The notes beneath the pieces were generated by a model. That model was not told where the DNA came from and ran no database searches. It saw only the letters and a list, made by a program, of their open reading frames with translations. This document shows, in pieces, positions 11,135-21,712 of a stretch of 64,000 nucleotides of DNA; the first letter of the stretch is position 1, and each line of letters starts with the position of its first letter. Source of the stretch: Fragilariopsis cylindrus CCMP1102. Taxonomy: Eukaryota > Bacillariophyta > Bacillariophyceae > Bacillariales > Bacillariaceae. The DNA lies in the NCBI GenBank assembly GCA_900095095.1, contig FMBT01000416.1, positions 1 to 64,000 on the forward strand, written 5' to 3'. A program made the position numbers and the translations under genes.

Positions 11135-12940
11135 TCAGCCATATTTGCTCATGAAATTACTCATGTTGGCAAGCTGAAGTTGGAAGGAAGCGATATCGGC
11201 TTGAGAAGGAGCTTCCGATGCTTGACTAACATCATCTCCACCGGTAATTGAAGTAGGTGGAAATGGTGGAGCGCGTTGACGTGCTTGATCATCGCCTGCC
11301 TGTTGTGGATTAGGAAGAGTTGGAGGTGGAGTAGGTCCACCCACGTTGAGGCCACTAGGAATGGCATCATCTTTGGACCAACGTTTATTCGCTGGGACCC
11401 AAGTATGAGGATCGCCATTAATGATGCGTTTGTTACTTTCACCCTGTTTGGGCTTTTTCCATTTGGTCCAACGATTTTCTCTAGCACCACCACTCTCAGA
11501 AGTACTCTGCCCTTTATGTTGACGATAGAGAGTACGGTTCTTGGAGATCATTTCTTCATTCTTAGGTTTAGGACATGAAGGAAATGCATGTTCAGTAGAT
11601 TCACAGTTCCAACAAAAGGGACCGTTGATTTGATCAAGAGCAATGAAACCACCCGGTGGTGCAGTGCCTGGTGTTGGACGCATAGAAGCATTCCAAACAC
11701 CATTGTTAGTAAGATCACGATAAGTTGCTTGCGCCATGCTGAATAGAAAATCAACACCCTTCATATCGTTTGCCAAGATAAGTCCAGAAACAGTTGCTGC
11801 AACAGTTATAGCACCGGTATGTCGGCGCATAGAGGCTGATGAGTTTGCTGTTTTGATTCGACGACTGGTAGTAACATCCTTTTCAATACTAGCAATTTCT
11901 TGATTGAATTCAGGGCAGCTTGTTGTTTGAAGAGCTGTACAAAGATGTTCAAGATATTTTTCAGGTAGTTGCTTATCCATTCGAAGATGGATAATAGTTG
12001 CTGTTACTGCACGAAGAAGTCGGATGACTTTGGTAACATCTTCATTATCAACGTTCTCATTAATCTTGTAGTTCTTGACAGTATCAACGAGGATTTCAAG
12101 ATTTGCTTCATTAGAGACAACAAGATGTAACATGAGCAACTTGAGGAAAAGAGGTCCTCCACGTTCATCAGCTTCAAATGATAAGTATTCAGAATGAATT
12201 ACATTGAAGAGATCTTGATCGACGTGATTGCGAAGATGAATGAAACTCCACTCAAGTTCTTTAGCGAAAGAACGATCAGTTTTACTATTAGTAGTGAAGA
12301 TTGCATATCGACTGTACCAGCGATTTGAGAGAGCGATTTGTTCAACAGTAATATCGCGATGATCAACAAAGAGATCCTTAAAGATTGGTTCTGATGTTTT
12401 AGGATCAACTGCGAGACTAGCCAAGGAGGTGTCACTGTCAGGGAAGCAGATACGAAAGGGATCCTCCATGTTGAACTCAATCATAACTTGTTCGGAGTAC
12501 GTTAGATTGTCAAGAATAGACAAGTTACTAGCGAGTTTTTCTGGATCCTTAAGAGAGACATTCATAACCTTGTATTTAGGATAAGTGGTTGCTTTAATGT
12601 CTGTTAATAATTCCTTTTCTTCCTTAGAACCTTCAGTAGGACGGTTTTCTTTCTTGTACAATCGTCCTGCCGATAGACCATCGGTGTTCAAAGTGGGTGA
12701 TGCAAGATCAATAGCAACTTTAAAACCGGGAAACTTGTAGTCAGTTGGTGATGAAACTGATGGAGTTGGAGGTGGGGTTGACGATGACATAGTAGTTGAA
12801 GTTAGTGGAAGGAGGGCTGCTTGTTGAGCACGGATTCTCTGAGCGAGTCTTGCAGCAGCAGCTTGAAGAGTAGGACTGAGTGAGGTAGTTGTGTCTGAAT
12901 CTGATTCAGAATCTATTGCCATTGTTGATAGGGAAATCAA
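11135..12940 (-). CDS. Copia gag polyprotein
   Basis: 601 residues (595 if translation starts at the second ATG, MAIDSESDSD). Ser/Thr-rich and Pro-rich N-terminus, a long helical region (about residues 75-400) matching the capsid part of Copia gag, one CCHC zinc knuckle CWNCESTEHAFPSC (CX2CX4HX4C) around residue 445, then a basic and a Pro-rich tail. It ends at a TGA (11135-11137) after MSKYG, and the same frame then stays open into pol, so gag and pol are separated only by this stop. The frame is intact, unlike pol. The gene packages element RNA into virus-like particles. Confidence 0.9.
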   Translation of the reverse strand: MISLSTMAIDSESDSDTTTSLSPTLQAAAARLAQRIRAQQAALLPLTSTTMSSSTPPPTPSVSSPTDYKFPGFKVAIDLASPTLNTDGLSAGRLYKKENRPTEGSKEEKELLTDIKATTYPKYKVMNVSLKDPEKLASNLSILDNLTYSEQVMIEFNMEDPFRICFPDSDTSLASLAVDPKTSEPIFKDLFVDHRDITVEQIALSNRWYSRYAIFTTNSKTDRSFAKELEWSFIHLRNHVDQDLFNVIHSEYLSFEADERGGPLFLKLLMLHLVVSNEANLEILVDTVKNYKINENVDNEDVTKVIRLLRAVTATIIHLRMDKQLPEKYLEHLCTALQTTSCPEFNQEIASIEKDVTTSRRIKTANSSASMRRHTGAITVAATVSGLILANDMKGVDFLFSMAQATYRDLTNNGVWNASMRPTPGTAPPGGFIALDQINGPFCWNCESTEHAFPSCPKPKNEEMISKNRTLYRQHKGQSTSESGGARENRWTKWKKPKQGESNKRIINGDPHTWVPANKRWSKDDAIPSGLNVGGPTPPPTLPNPQQAGDDQARQRAPPFPPTSITGGDDVSQASEAPSQADIASFQLQLANMSNFMSKYG

Positions 12941-13283
12941 CTAGGAAGATAAGTATCGTAAGGATTGATTAAAGTACCTTAGGATATGCAAGATTTATCG
13001 CGTAGTTTATCGCGTTGAGGTTTGCTAACGCGTAGTTTATCGCGGTAGTTAGTATAAGATCGATATCGAGTCGACTGTAAGTTGATAGTGAGTTGAGAAC
13101 AAAGAAAACGTATTGGACTTGTGTCAAGTGTGATTGATAATATGTCACCAAGAATGCGTTAAAGTACATTTATTGTTAAAAATGTAATACTTTGTTTGAA
13201 GTGTCAATGCAGTATTCTTAGTAGTGAGTACTAAGGTGCTGTTAAGTTGTGTCACTCGATAAAAGGGTATTTTGAGGAAGAGT

Positions 13284-13300
13284 GACTTGGGCTCATAACC
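13284..13300 (-). promoter_or_regulatory. Copia primer-binding site, half-tRNA type
   Basis: Immediately inside the 5' LTR the minus strand reads GGTTATGAGCCCAAGTC. The first twelve bases are complementary to the anticodon stem-loop of eukaryotic initiator tRNA-Met (GGGCTCATAACC), not to a tRNA 3' end. Drosophila copia and some other Copia elements are known to prime from a 5' half of initiator tRNA-Met, and the site here is very similar. The complementarity is seen; use of the half-tRNA is inferred from the family. Confidence 0.7.
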
Positions 13301-13565
13301 TGCGAAGATGTACGACGTCAAATATGATATAGAATCAAAGAACGGTTCTGTACAATGAGGTTTTGGTTTTTAATGTAGTGTTTTATATTATGTATTTATT
13401 GAATTATGGTATGTAAGATGAAAAGAGGATAAATGTCTCTTTTCATCAATATGAAATAAATAGTAGATTTGATAATAATCTCAAGGTCTGATAAATAGGA
13501 CCTCTTAATATGGAGAAGGATGAGAGGAATGCGTAACGAATCAAATATATCGATTCATCATGACA
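13301..13565 (-). repeat. Copia 5' LTR (right copy)
   Basis: 265 bp, begins TGCGAAGATG and ends TCATGACA on the plus strand. As the 5' LTR of the minus-strand element it should contain the promoter. The flank from 13566 on is one end of a dispersed repeat that recurs inverted near 54.6-54.75 kb, so the element lies directly against, or within, that repeat. Confidence 0.95.
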
Positions 13566-13712
13566 GTGTATTCCTACTCCTGGTTAAAGATGGGTCTAGG
13601 AAATACATTTAAATCTAAATTTAAAAAGAATAGTTTGTAAGTTGCATGCTGTTGAAAGTTCTATAGTTTTACTAGTAATGTGAAGTAAATTGTGATTGAA
13701 AAAAAATCAGCT
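13566..13712 (+). repeat. dispersed repeat, copy A (inverted partner at 54604-54749)
   Basis: About 145 bp that reappears as the reverse complement at 54604-54749 with scattered differences. The most conserved core includes AGTTTGTAAGTTGCATGCTG and TGTGATTGAAAAAAAATCAG. It begins exactly where the Copia 5' LTR ends. No coding potential; likely a fragment of an interspersed element. Confidence 0.85.
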
Positions 13713-13840
13713 GCTTAATATTAAGGCTACCCCGATTTTCAATATTGTACATCATTATTCTAACGATATACCGGTAGCTGGTGCTTTTACAAACTTTCCC
13801 ATGTTTTATTGCACTGTGCGTGTTCTTCTTCTCTTCCTCT

Positions 13841-14176
13841 TTAATGGAATATCGTTCCTCTACGACTTCGTGGTTTTGAATGGTGATTGGATTGTCGTTT
13901 GTTGATCGACCTTATCGTTATCGCTGATTGGGATTGTTCTTCTGGGGATATTTCAATTCCTCTTTTTTCAAATCGTGTTCCAATTCTTCTGGCAATCATC
14001 TCATTTTTATATCTCCATGTTGTAACGAAAATCATAAAACAAAGTAAGATAAAATAAATGAACCAAATAACAAAAACTACATGTGTGCTAAGGAATAGAA
14101 TAGGACCATAGGAATAAAGTAGAATAGGCATAGAAAGTAACACTACGAAAGTGTTTCTGCAGTACAGTAGAACCAC
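13841..14176 (-). CDS. short putative membrane protein
   Basis: A 111-residue frame with two or three hydrophobic segments in the first 60 residues (strongest around residues 28-52, then TTWRYKNEMIARR) followed by a basic Ser/Arg-rich tail. I do not recognise a family. It may be a genuine small membrane protein, an exon of a larger gene, or chance. The surrounding 13713-14519 holds nothing else of note. Confidence 0.3.
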   Translation of the reverse strand: MVLLYCRNTFVVLLSMPILLYSYGPILFLSTHVVFVIWFIYFILLCFMIFVTTWRYKNEMIARRIGTRFEKRGIEISPEEQSQSAITIRSINKRQSNHHSKPRSRRGTIFH

Positions 14177-14519
14177 AAATACCAGTCGTTGACTAAGTAC
14201 ATAATAGTAGTATCAGTCATGATTTATTATTTTGAGAAGTTAGTTACAGCAGTTAGTTATTAATTGGTAAAAAATATTTACGTACAATATTCCTTTCTTC
14301 GGTTCTTCTTCTTCTTTTTTTTCCATTTCATTCATAGAAATTACTTCCTTTATTCTAGTTCTCATTATGTATATTTACTGGTTTTGTTATATTTACTGAT
14401 TTCGTTTACATTATATACAGGTACTATTAAATGATACATGTATATGTATAGTTCTTTCACTTTGTTTTGATCCATGTGATCCATTCATTTCACATGAAAC
14501 AAGATAATTGTATCAATAT

Positions 14520-15945
14520 TTATGGCGCTGTTGGTAATGGCATATTAGATGTAACAGAAATGGATTGTACAATAAAACCAAATCTTTGTAATCCACCAAG
14601 ATCACCTTGTCTCATCGTCACTGGCACGTTAAGGAATGCACCAGCTGAACCGGCAATTGTTGCAATTTGTACAGTCCCCTCAATACCTCCAAAGCTATAT
14701 ATATATATATATATATATATTGAATATTATAAGAAGATGCATATGGAATGGAACAAAAACAAATATTTAGTTAGTTTTGATTCGATTCAATTCAATTGAG
14801 AACTGGTTGTATACTACACACACATAGACACTAATATTTATGCATATATATATATATATATATATATGCATGACATATAGTATAAACGTACTCTCCGGTT
14901 CCTCCAATAATGGTGGCTGGATATGGTGGTGGTAATGTTGGTGTTGTACGAACAAGATCTTTGAAATTACCTCTCTCTTTTTGAAATAGATTTAATTGTT
15001 GACCAAAATCAAATACAAATGAGGTGCCAGCATAAATTGCGATACAATCAAATCCACCACCACCTAAACATAGATTAAGTAAGCATGTATGACTTGTAAT
15101 GACAAATGCTCCTTCTAAAATTGAAAAATCCTTTATATCTTCAATACCTTCACCAGGCTCAACAGTATCAGGAAATTTTCCTACAAATGGTAATGCAGAT
15201 GTTGCAACACATTCACCATGAAAGAAATATGCTGAATCACCAACAGGGATTGGAGTTTTTGGTTGACGATCACCAGCATATCGTTGTCCAATTAATTGAG
15301 CAGGAAAGCTTCGAACATCGCCAAGGGTTATTTCTCCAAATTCTTCAAATAAATCACCAGGCTCGATACCGTTTGGTTTGTTAACAATTTCAATATCAGC
15401 AGGATCATAAATTCTTCCTGTAGTTCATTGTAATTTATAGGAATGAAAACGGTAATATATGCAACATAAAAGAAAATTGAAAGAAGGCGATTTTAGTAAA
15501 AACGAATAACGAAAAACGGACAACGAATGAACGGCGTAATAATATAAATAAGCAAACATAGTGTATACTGTATAATATGAGATATAAATTGTAATGAAAA
15601 CGTACCGTTTTGAATAGTTGAAGTACCAATAGATGTTGGTATAGTCTGCGCTAGTGTAGATCGGATAATTACGTCCACCAGCTGTTTTACCATCTGATCC
15701 GGATCAATTGATACAAAATTATCTGGTTCAATAATAGTAATATAAGTACGTTTATATTCATAATTATTACTGTTGTTATTGCTAGAGGACAAACCTAATA
15801 ACTCCCTTTGTACTGATTCTCTTACAGCTGCTGCAGCAGTAGCAGCAGCGATAGCGTCAGTACCCGACATACTATTTTTAGATGCACGAACATTCCAAGG
15901 AGTGAATGTTAAGATGATACCAAGTAACGCGTTAGAGATTCTCAT
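14520..15945 (-). CDS. secreted protein, dirigent/allene-oxide-cyclase-like barrel, three exons
   Basis: Exons 15945-15606, 15417-14892 and 14694-14520 join to a 346-residue protein; both introns have GTACGT donors and CAG/TAG acceptors and splicing keeps the frame. The N-terminus (MRISNALLGIILTFTPWNVR) is a likely signal peptide. After an Ala- and Asn-rich stretch comes a region with GDSAYFFHGECVATSALP and, across the second splice junction, ATIIGGTGDFGGIEGTV. A Gly-Gly-Thr-Gly-x-Phe-x-Gly turn near the end of a strand-rich domain is typical of the dirigent/allene oxide cyclase barrel superfamily, so a barrel-type lipid- or phenolic-binding role is possible; catalytic function is not shown. 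Intron 2 contains two (AT)n runs. The gene structure is firm, the family assignment moderate. Confidence 0.75.
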
Positions 15946-17034
15946 GATTGATCTGATCTGATTGATTGATCTGATAATGAATCTAATCTGATCTTAATAC
16001 TTTCGGTATATCATTTTATGATGCGTTCGAACTGCAAATAATTACTTGTAGCACTGTAAATCAAAGCAACGACGAAAGCGCTGAACGAACAAAAAAAAAA
16101 TCTGTTTTTCTTTTTCCAAAACAAAATCTTTCGTACATGATACAGTACTGTGGCATCATTGTGTATGTACAATTTGTACTGAAGGAAACAAAAACTGAAA
16201 CAGCAATTGGCTGGATACAATAACCGGCAGTACAATAGGACCATGGACATCGCCCATCATCATCATCATCATCATCATCAGTCAGCCAATGAAAAACAAA
16301 CAAAAAGTCCAAAGGCAAAAAGCGTACAGTACTGATGAAGAGCACAGATGTAAATGGTACTGTTAATGTTAAATGTTATAATTTAACATCACGTATCGAT
16401 TTTAGTTTAACATCACGTATCGGCAATCGGCAAAATCTGACAAGGTTTGCTTAACGTTTGCAATTGCGTGAAGCCCATCCGCCATTATTGATTGCTGGAA
16501 CAAGTATGTAACACAATATCAATACTGTAGTCCTACCATTACCAAGAGAATGTATGCGGTTTTCAAATGGACGATGATGTGAGCGAAGAATGTTTGTTTC
16601 ACGCCACCAAACACTAAAAGTGATACTACGGTATAGTGTAGTGTATGTTTGTTTGTTGAAATCAACCCATAATCAATCCATCATCACGTACTAGTATCAG
16701 ATATGATGTGAATATTATTTGAAAAAATGAGATGCGCATCTCAATAAACATAGGACCTACGCGTTGTTTTTGTGTGTGTAAACAGCGCAAACTTAAAAGG
16801 GGAAAATCTGTTGCTCAAAAAGGTTGCAAAAATTTATAAATTCACTTCTCTGATCTCACATAGACTCAATTAGTTAGACTATCAACAATAATAAAAATAA
16901 CACAATAGCATTCGCAGTTAATACGTATATATACATATATTTATCATTATATTTCTATATAAGTTATACGCCGGTCTGATGTTATACACGCACGTACTGT
17001 ATCTTGCTAATATGATGATGCTGACGCTAACGCT
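15946..17034. other. intergenic spacer
   Basis: Between divergently placed minus-strand genes. Contains an (ATC)n run at 16256-16280 and a short duplicated phrase TTTAACATCACGTATCG at about 16381 and 16408. No gene seen. Confidence 0.5.
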
Positions 17035-17042
17035 TTATAATG

Positions 17043-17073
<31 letters not shown>

Positions 17074-19216
17074 AGCAAAACAATAATAGAATCCTATTCC
17101 AATAAATGTTGCTATCGCATATCCAATATTACCAACTAATAATGCTGGGACAATTAATGATTCCCATTTCACTGATCGTGCTAATGCAACAGATGTAGCT
17201 GGTCCACCAATAGCACTACTTGATGCGATTAATAATCTTTGTGGTGAAAATGCATCTCTCCAACTGCTACTGCTACTGCTACTTTTAGATGCCGACGAAG
17301 TAGTCCCACGTCGTTGTTTTTGTTTGTTCTTATCATCTTGTTGTTGTTTCTTCTTTTGTCGTCGGAATTCAAATCCATATCGTTTTCCTTTTTGATTTTT
17401 CTTCTTAGGTTGTTGAATACCAAATAATTTATATGATGAATACAATACCATACCATGAATTGTATATAAGCACATTGAAAATATTGATAATGGTAATATT
17501 GCTGATTTCATTGATTTTGCTACTCTCATACCCGCTTTTTTATTATTATTATTACAACAAACAAACAAACAAACAAACAAACAAACAAACAAAGAGTATT
17601 TTGAGAAAAGATTAGGCGATGGAGAGTGTCAGTTTGTGTGTGTGTTAAAAGCTATACTCTATGACATCAACAAAGAAACAAAAAACAAACAACAATGAAC
17701 TAATTACATGTACTGAAAACTTACGTGCACCAGCTGTAGCAAAAAATAAATACAAACACACTGTTCCTAGTGTGTCACATGTATTTCGTAGTTGATTCAT
17801 ATTGATGCCACTATCACTATCACTGTCACTAATAACACTTCTTGCTGCCGCTGCCGTTATTTTTTTAACTATAGAATTGATTGGTTTTATGTTTACTATC
17901 TTCGTTAATATACCTGATGCAACAATTACACTTAATAATGTTACAATAGGTATTTGTGATGATGGACTATTGAATACATTTATTGAAATTAGCTCACCCA
18001 TCCATAATAAACCACATGCAGCAAAAAATGCTATTGATATTGATTCAACTGTCATACTGTTACTATTATTTTTTGTACCACTATTATTTGTACTACCCGT
18101 AGTAGAAACCGATGATGACAACGACGAGCTAGTAAATGACTCTGAGTCTGAATCTGTATCATACTCATTATTTTCATACTCATTATTATTAGGATCATTG
18201 TATTGATTCGCAATGACATTACAGATTGGAAAATAAAGTAAGGCCATAAAGTTATCGACACATAATCCAGTAGCAATGGCTTCGGGACTAGCATTTAATG
18301 CGGCACACACGGCAATATAATTGATACCCCCACCAATATTTTTCGCTACTAATGCGGAGATAATTTTTAATCCATCATTGATACCAAATATTGATAATGT
18401 CAATAGTATTGTCTTACCCACTAATAACCAACCAATTATCGAACCTACTATTGTTCCTATTGATGCAATCATAAATCCTATTAGTAATGGACTTGTTCCA
18501 CCACTACCACTACCACTACTACTACTATTAGTAGTACTAAAATTTGCACCTAATAATATTAAGGGTGTGGCAAAACTAATTGATAATAATTGTAATTTAC
18601 GAGATGTGATTGTACCACCCGGATATAATATACCCACACTTGCCAAAAAGAATGTAATGGCCATTGCAGATACCGGTGACCCTAATAATTTACCGATCCG
18701 TGTTTTTGTACCAAGGATTTGTGCAATAACACTTGTTCCCGTCAATACTGCTAAATTACCCCATTCATCATTGTATGGTATTAAACTATTCATCATACTA
18801 AGTGATGTTGATGTGGATGACGATGCTGATGTTGATGACGATGTTGATGACGTTCTACTTCGTGTATTAGCAGTAGTGATTATTATTCCTCTTGAATTCT
18901 TATTTTTTCTCCTTCTTCTGCTTTCGATTATTATTTGGGTTCTTCTTCGGTGGTGGTGTCTCAGCAATAGTGATGATGATGATGCCGATGACGACGATGA
19001 CGACGACGACGACGACGACGACGAAAATGTCAATAATGATGGTGTTCTCATCGTCGTCGATGAAGCAAAAGAAAAACATTCAACTACTACCACCGACGAA
19101 TCATAATAATATGGAGATGCTACCATCCACAAAAAGACCAATAATAAGAGTGGAATGATAGTAAACGAAAACAGAACACCACTAGCACGTGGTGGTGTAC
19201 GTGTACGTCGTTTCAT
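17035..19216 (-). CDS. DUF819-family membrane protein, two exons
   Basis: Exons 19216-17725 and 17534-17035 (intron GTAAGT...AAG, 190 nt) give 663 residues. The N-terminus has a hydrophobic stretch (SFTIIPLLLLVFLWMVAS) followed by Ser/Arg-rich sequence, a likely targeting region; a plastid address is possible but the cleavage motif is not clear. The rest has about nine to ten membrane segments. Family signatures are visible: NIGGGINYIAVCAALNAS, LCVDNFMALLYFP, LGTVCLYLFFATAGA and, in exon 2, LLIASSSAIGGPATSVALA. DUF819 proteins (bacterial YjcL type) are integral membrane proteins of unknown transport role. Diatom-specific insertions are low-complexity loops. The ATG at 19216 is chosen because it is nearest the hydrophobic segment; an upstream ATG at 19321 is also in frame. 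Confidence 0.88.
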
Positions 19217-19365
19217 TCTCAAGGAGGGTCTTCGTCTCGTCGTGGAGCAACTCAGATGAGAACGATACGAAAATATATAAAAGAACGAACCGGCCTGCCT
19301 GCGAATGAATAAATCAATCAACCTTTAATGCTCTTTCCTCTCTGTCTAACACTGTACGCCTTATC

Positions 19366-19407
<42 letters not shown>

Positions 19408-20289
19408 GCTAGCACTGAACTATATGATTTTTTTTTGTTGGGTATTTCTGCCTCTGTTTTCGGTTGATATGTGATGTATGTTGTGTTGTGTTGTGTGACT
19501 GCCGATGCCTATTACAGTACTAATATATGCGTTGATTGGCTGATGTTTGTGTTTAAGTTTGATCTTTTCCATCGCTTTTTTTTGGGGGGGGGGGGGGATA
19601 TGCTTAGCTATCTGCTGATCAATCCCCCTTTTATATATTTAGGGATGTGGACGTTGAACAACAAACGTCCGTTAGTTGTTGTCAACGCCCCCCCCCCCCC
19701 CCAAATGCGGTAAAGATCCAAAAAAAAAAGATAATATTTATTTTTTACCGCTCAAATCATGCGATACAATACGCGATAGAGCCCAGGCTCGTGGTAAAAC
19801 AACGTTGAACGTTGCTTGGCACATTTACCGTGAACCAAAGGAAGTACTACAGAGTAACAACTTATACAGTACTGCACATGCGTTGCCGTCGTCCACACAA
19901 CATTTGAACATAAAATAGTTTTGCCTCTGTAAACACCGTTGTGCGTGAATTTTGCGACAAGGAGGATGAGGGAAACTTGTGACTTTAACCCTCTATTGTG
20001 TGAGTGAGTAGATCTTAATATTTTAAGGTTTTAGCGTCCTTTAGCGCACTCTTAATTTTTCGAACTAGACCCCTTCGCGTTTATTTGTTTTTATGATTGA
20101 AAGCTGCATGCACAGTGATTCATGAGAATAAATAGACGACAATCAATCGTGTCTAAAAGTCGAAACGACTTTAATATCCAAAGCAAACAGCAAACAGCAA
20201 ACGAGTAACCATAAATTCGAAAGCAGTGTACCTTGCACTCTAAGATCTAAAGTAACTTTGAAACCATCGCACAAGCAAGTTAACCCATC
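19217..20289. other. spacer with (TC)n and poly-G/poly-C inverted repeat
   Basis: Holds a (TC)n microsatellite at 19369-19402 and the foldback element listed separately. No gene supported; open stretches here come from the simple repeats. Confidence 0.5.
19540..19735. repeat. foldback element with poly-G and poly-C arms
   Basis: The left arm reads TTGATCTTTTCCATCGCTTT followed by T and about 14 G (to 19594). About 95 bp later the right arm has 13 C, then AAATGCGGTAAAGATCC and A10, an imperfect reverse complement of the left arm. The left arm recurs at 22482-22542 in almost the same form, so this is a repeat family rather than a single hairpin. Confidence 0.65.
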
Positions 20290-20835
20290 ATGAAATTTTA
20301 TCCTTCCTCTCTTCTCATCTTTATCACTTTAGCCTTGTGGTTATCTTGTAGCTGTGTTGTCGACGCCTCGATCTCGCGTCAAGAATGTAAGGACCAGGGA
20401 GGCGTCGTAGTAGGCGACATTGGCGATGGCGCAATTTTTCAGCCCGATTATCTTTGTGCGATCAATGACGAGGCTCCTTCTAACACTGTTTTGGCGCAAG
20501 ATATTGAGCCCATTTTTAGCGAAATAGAAGTCTGCTGTGGAGGAACTGTCGAAACCACAATCTCGCGTCAAGAATGTAAAGACAAGGGAGGCGTCGTAGT
20601 AGGCGACATTGGCGATGGCGCAATTCATCGGTCCGATTATCTTTGTCCGACCAATGGCGAGGCTCCTTCTGACCGTGTTGTCGCGCAAGATGGTGAGAAC
20701 ATTGCTACTGAAGGAGAAGTCTGCTGTGGCAGCGGTGCTGATGGTGAACCTACTAGCGGAGGACCTCTATTCAACCAGCAAAACGCAATCAGTGCGTTGC
20801 AAGCTGCCTTGGCAAGTCTGATTATTTTCCTTTAA
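20290..20835 (+). CDS. secreted, probably GPI-anchored protein with two Cys repeats
   Basis: 181 residues: signal peptide (to about residue 26), two tandem repeats of about 62 residues, a short Gly/Ser spacer and a C-terminal hydrophobic tail (ISALQAALASLIIFL) ending the protein, as in a GPI-attachment signal. Each repeat starts ISRQECKD.GGVVVGDIGDG, continues YLC..N.EAPS..V.AQD and ends EVCCG, giving four Cys per repeat. The repeats are also highly similar at DNA level (a run of over 30 identical bases), so the duplication is recent. The family is not recognised; a cell-wall or surface role is an inference from architecture. Confidence 0.8.
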   Translation: MKFYPSSLLIFITLALWLSCSCVVDASISRQECKDQGGVVVGDIGDGAIFQPDYLCAINDEAPSNTVLAQDIEPIFSEIEVCCGGTVETTISRQECKDKGGVVVGDIGDGAIHRSDYLCPTNGEAPSDRVVAQDGENIATEGEVCCGSGADGEPTSGGPLFNQQNAISALQAALASLIIFL

Positions 20836-21712
20836 GTATTGAGCAGTGCATCCATGGAATACGTTTATTTGCATGTATGTGAGCGTCTTGGCTTTGAATG
20901 GTGGTTAGCTCCCCATTTACGAACACATTATCATGAGGAGTGAGCAGTGAAAGTCCTGCTACTATCTATCCATTTATAGTATCTATCAGTAATTCATTTT
21001 CAAGGGAAGATTTCCTAAAGTAGTTCATTAAAGGTAGATGGAACTTTAACACACGTACTGTATAATGTGTTGTCACCACAGGATTTTTTTTGGGTCCTCT
21101 AGTAGAATCCACTACCCAACAACACATCGTTCTGTCCATTAAAGTGCTGATAGCTAGCTAAGAACACTCTAGTTATTCCCTACTCGTATTTGGCTTGCAA
21201 TAGGAGCTTGTCCTACAGTACGTCTGCTGAACGACGCGCGTAGAGAACATAGCTACTTCCTTCCAGCGAACGCTTATTTCGCACGATAGAGGGTTTAAGT
21301 AAACCTTTTTAACCCTAAGAAACCTCAAAAACAAAGAAAACGATGGGTCGTATAACAAAATAAGTCCACATAACTTTTTACGATTGAATCATTTATGCTA
21401 TTTATATCCTATAAGTACTACTGTGTGTTTATTAATGATGCATAGATACTGTACATACTGTACTTTTGTTGCTTGTTGTGATTGCAAACAATACAGTATG
21501 TACAGTATTAATCGGATCCATTCGATCGTCGATTGTAATATAGATTGGATCCGTTAGTTAATATAGATCGATTGGATTGGATCCATTTGTTGCGATCGTC
21601 CATTCCATTCCTCCGTAATATAGATCATAAATTGGATCTATTTGTTGCGATCGTCCATTCCTCCCGTGTATGTTGTTGTGTTTGTATATTGTAATTATAT
21701 CGCTTGTAGAAA
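20836..21712. other. spacer with GGATCC-containing short repeats
   Basis: No gene supported. At about 21505-21660 phrases such as AATATAGATTGGATCCGTTA and GGATC(C/T)(A/)TTTGTTGCGATCGTCCATTCC occur two to three times in loose tandem. Confidence 0.5.

Larger units (their letters stand above)
5557..13565 (-). mobile_element. Ty1/Copia LTR retrotransposon, complete, 8.0 kb
   Basis: Two near-identical LTRs (5557-5823 and 13301-13565) bracket, on the minus strand, gag with a zinc knuckle, protease, integrase, reverse transcriptase and RNase H. Integrase before reverse transcriptase is the Copia order. Minus-strand LTR ends are TGTCATGATG and CATCTTCGCA, i.e. TG...CA. A primer-binding site lies at 13284-13300 and a purine-rich tract beside the 3' LTR at 5824-5835. 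The LTRs differ by one substitution and one 2-bp indel, so insertion was recent, yet pol carries three frame breaks. No 5-bp target-site duplication is seen (CCAGG before, GTGTA after), which could reflect recombination between copies. Diatoms are known to carry many Copia lineages; the sub-lineage is not assigned. Confidence 0.95.

Noticed and set aside
16256-16280. (ATC)n run as a CRISPR-like or regulatory array
   Set aside because: Simple trinucleotide microsatellite; no spacers, and the genome is eukaryotic.
18321-19106. Long plus-strand open frame opposite the DUF819 gene
   Set aside because: Antisense shadow of a clearly coding minus-strand exon with family motifs.
19676-19918. 80-codon frame starting in the poly-C tract
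   Set aside because: Depends on homopolymer length and has no protein-like motif.
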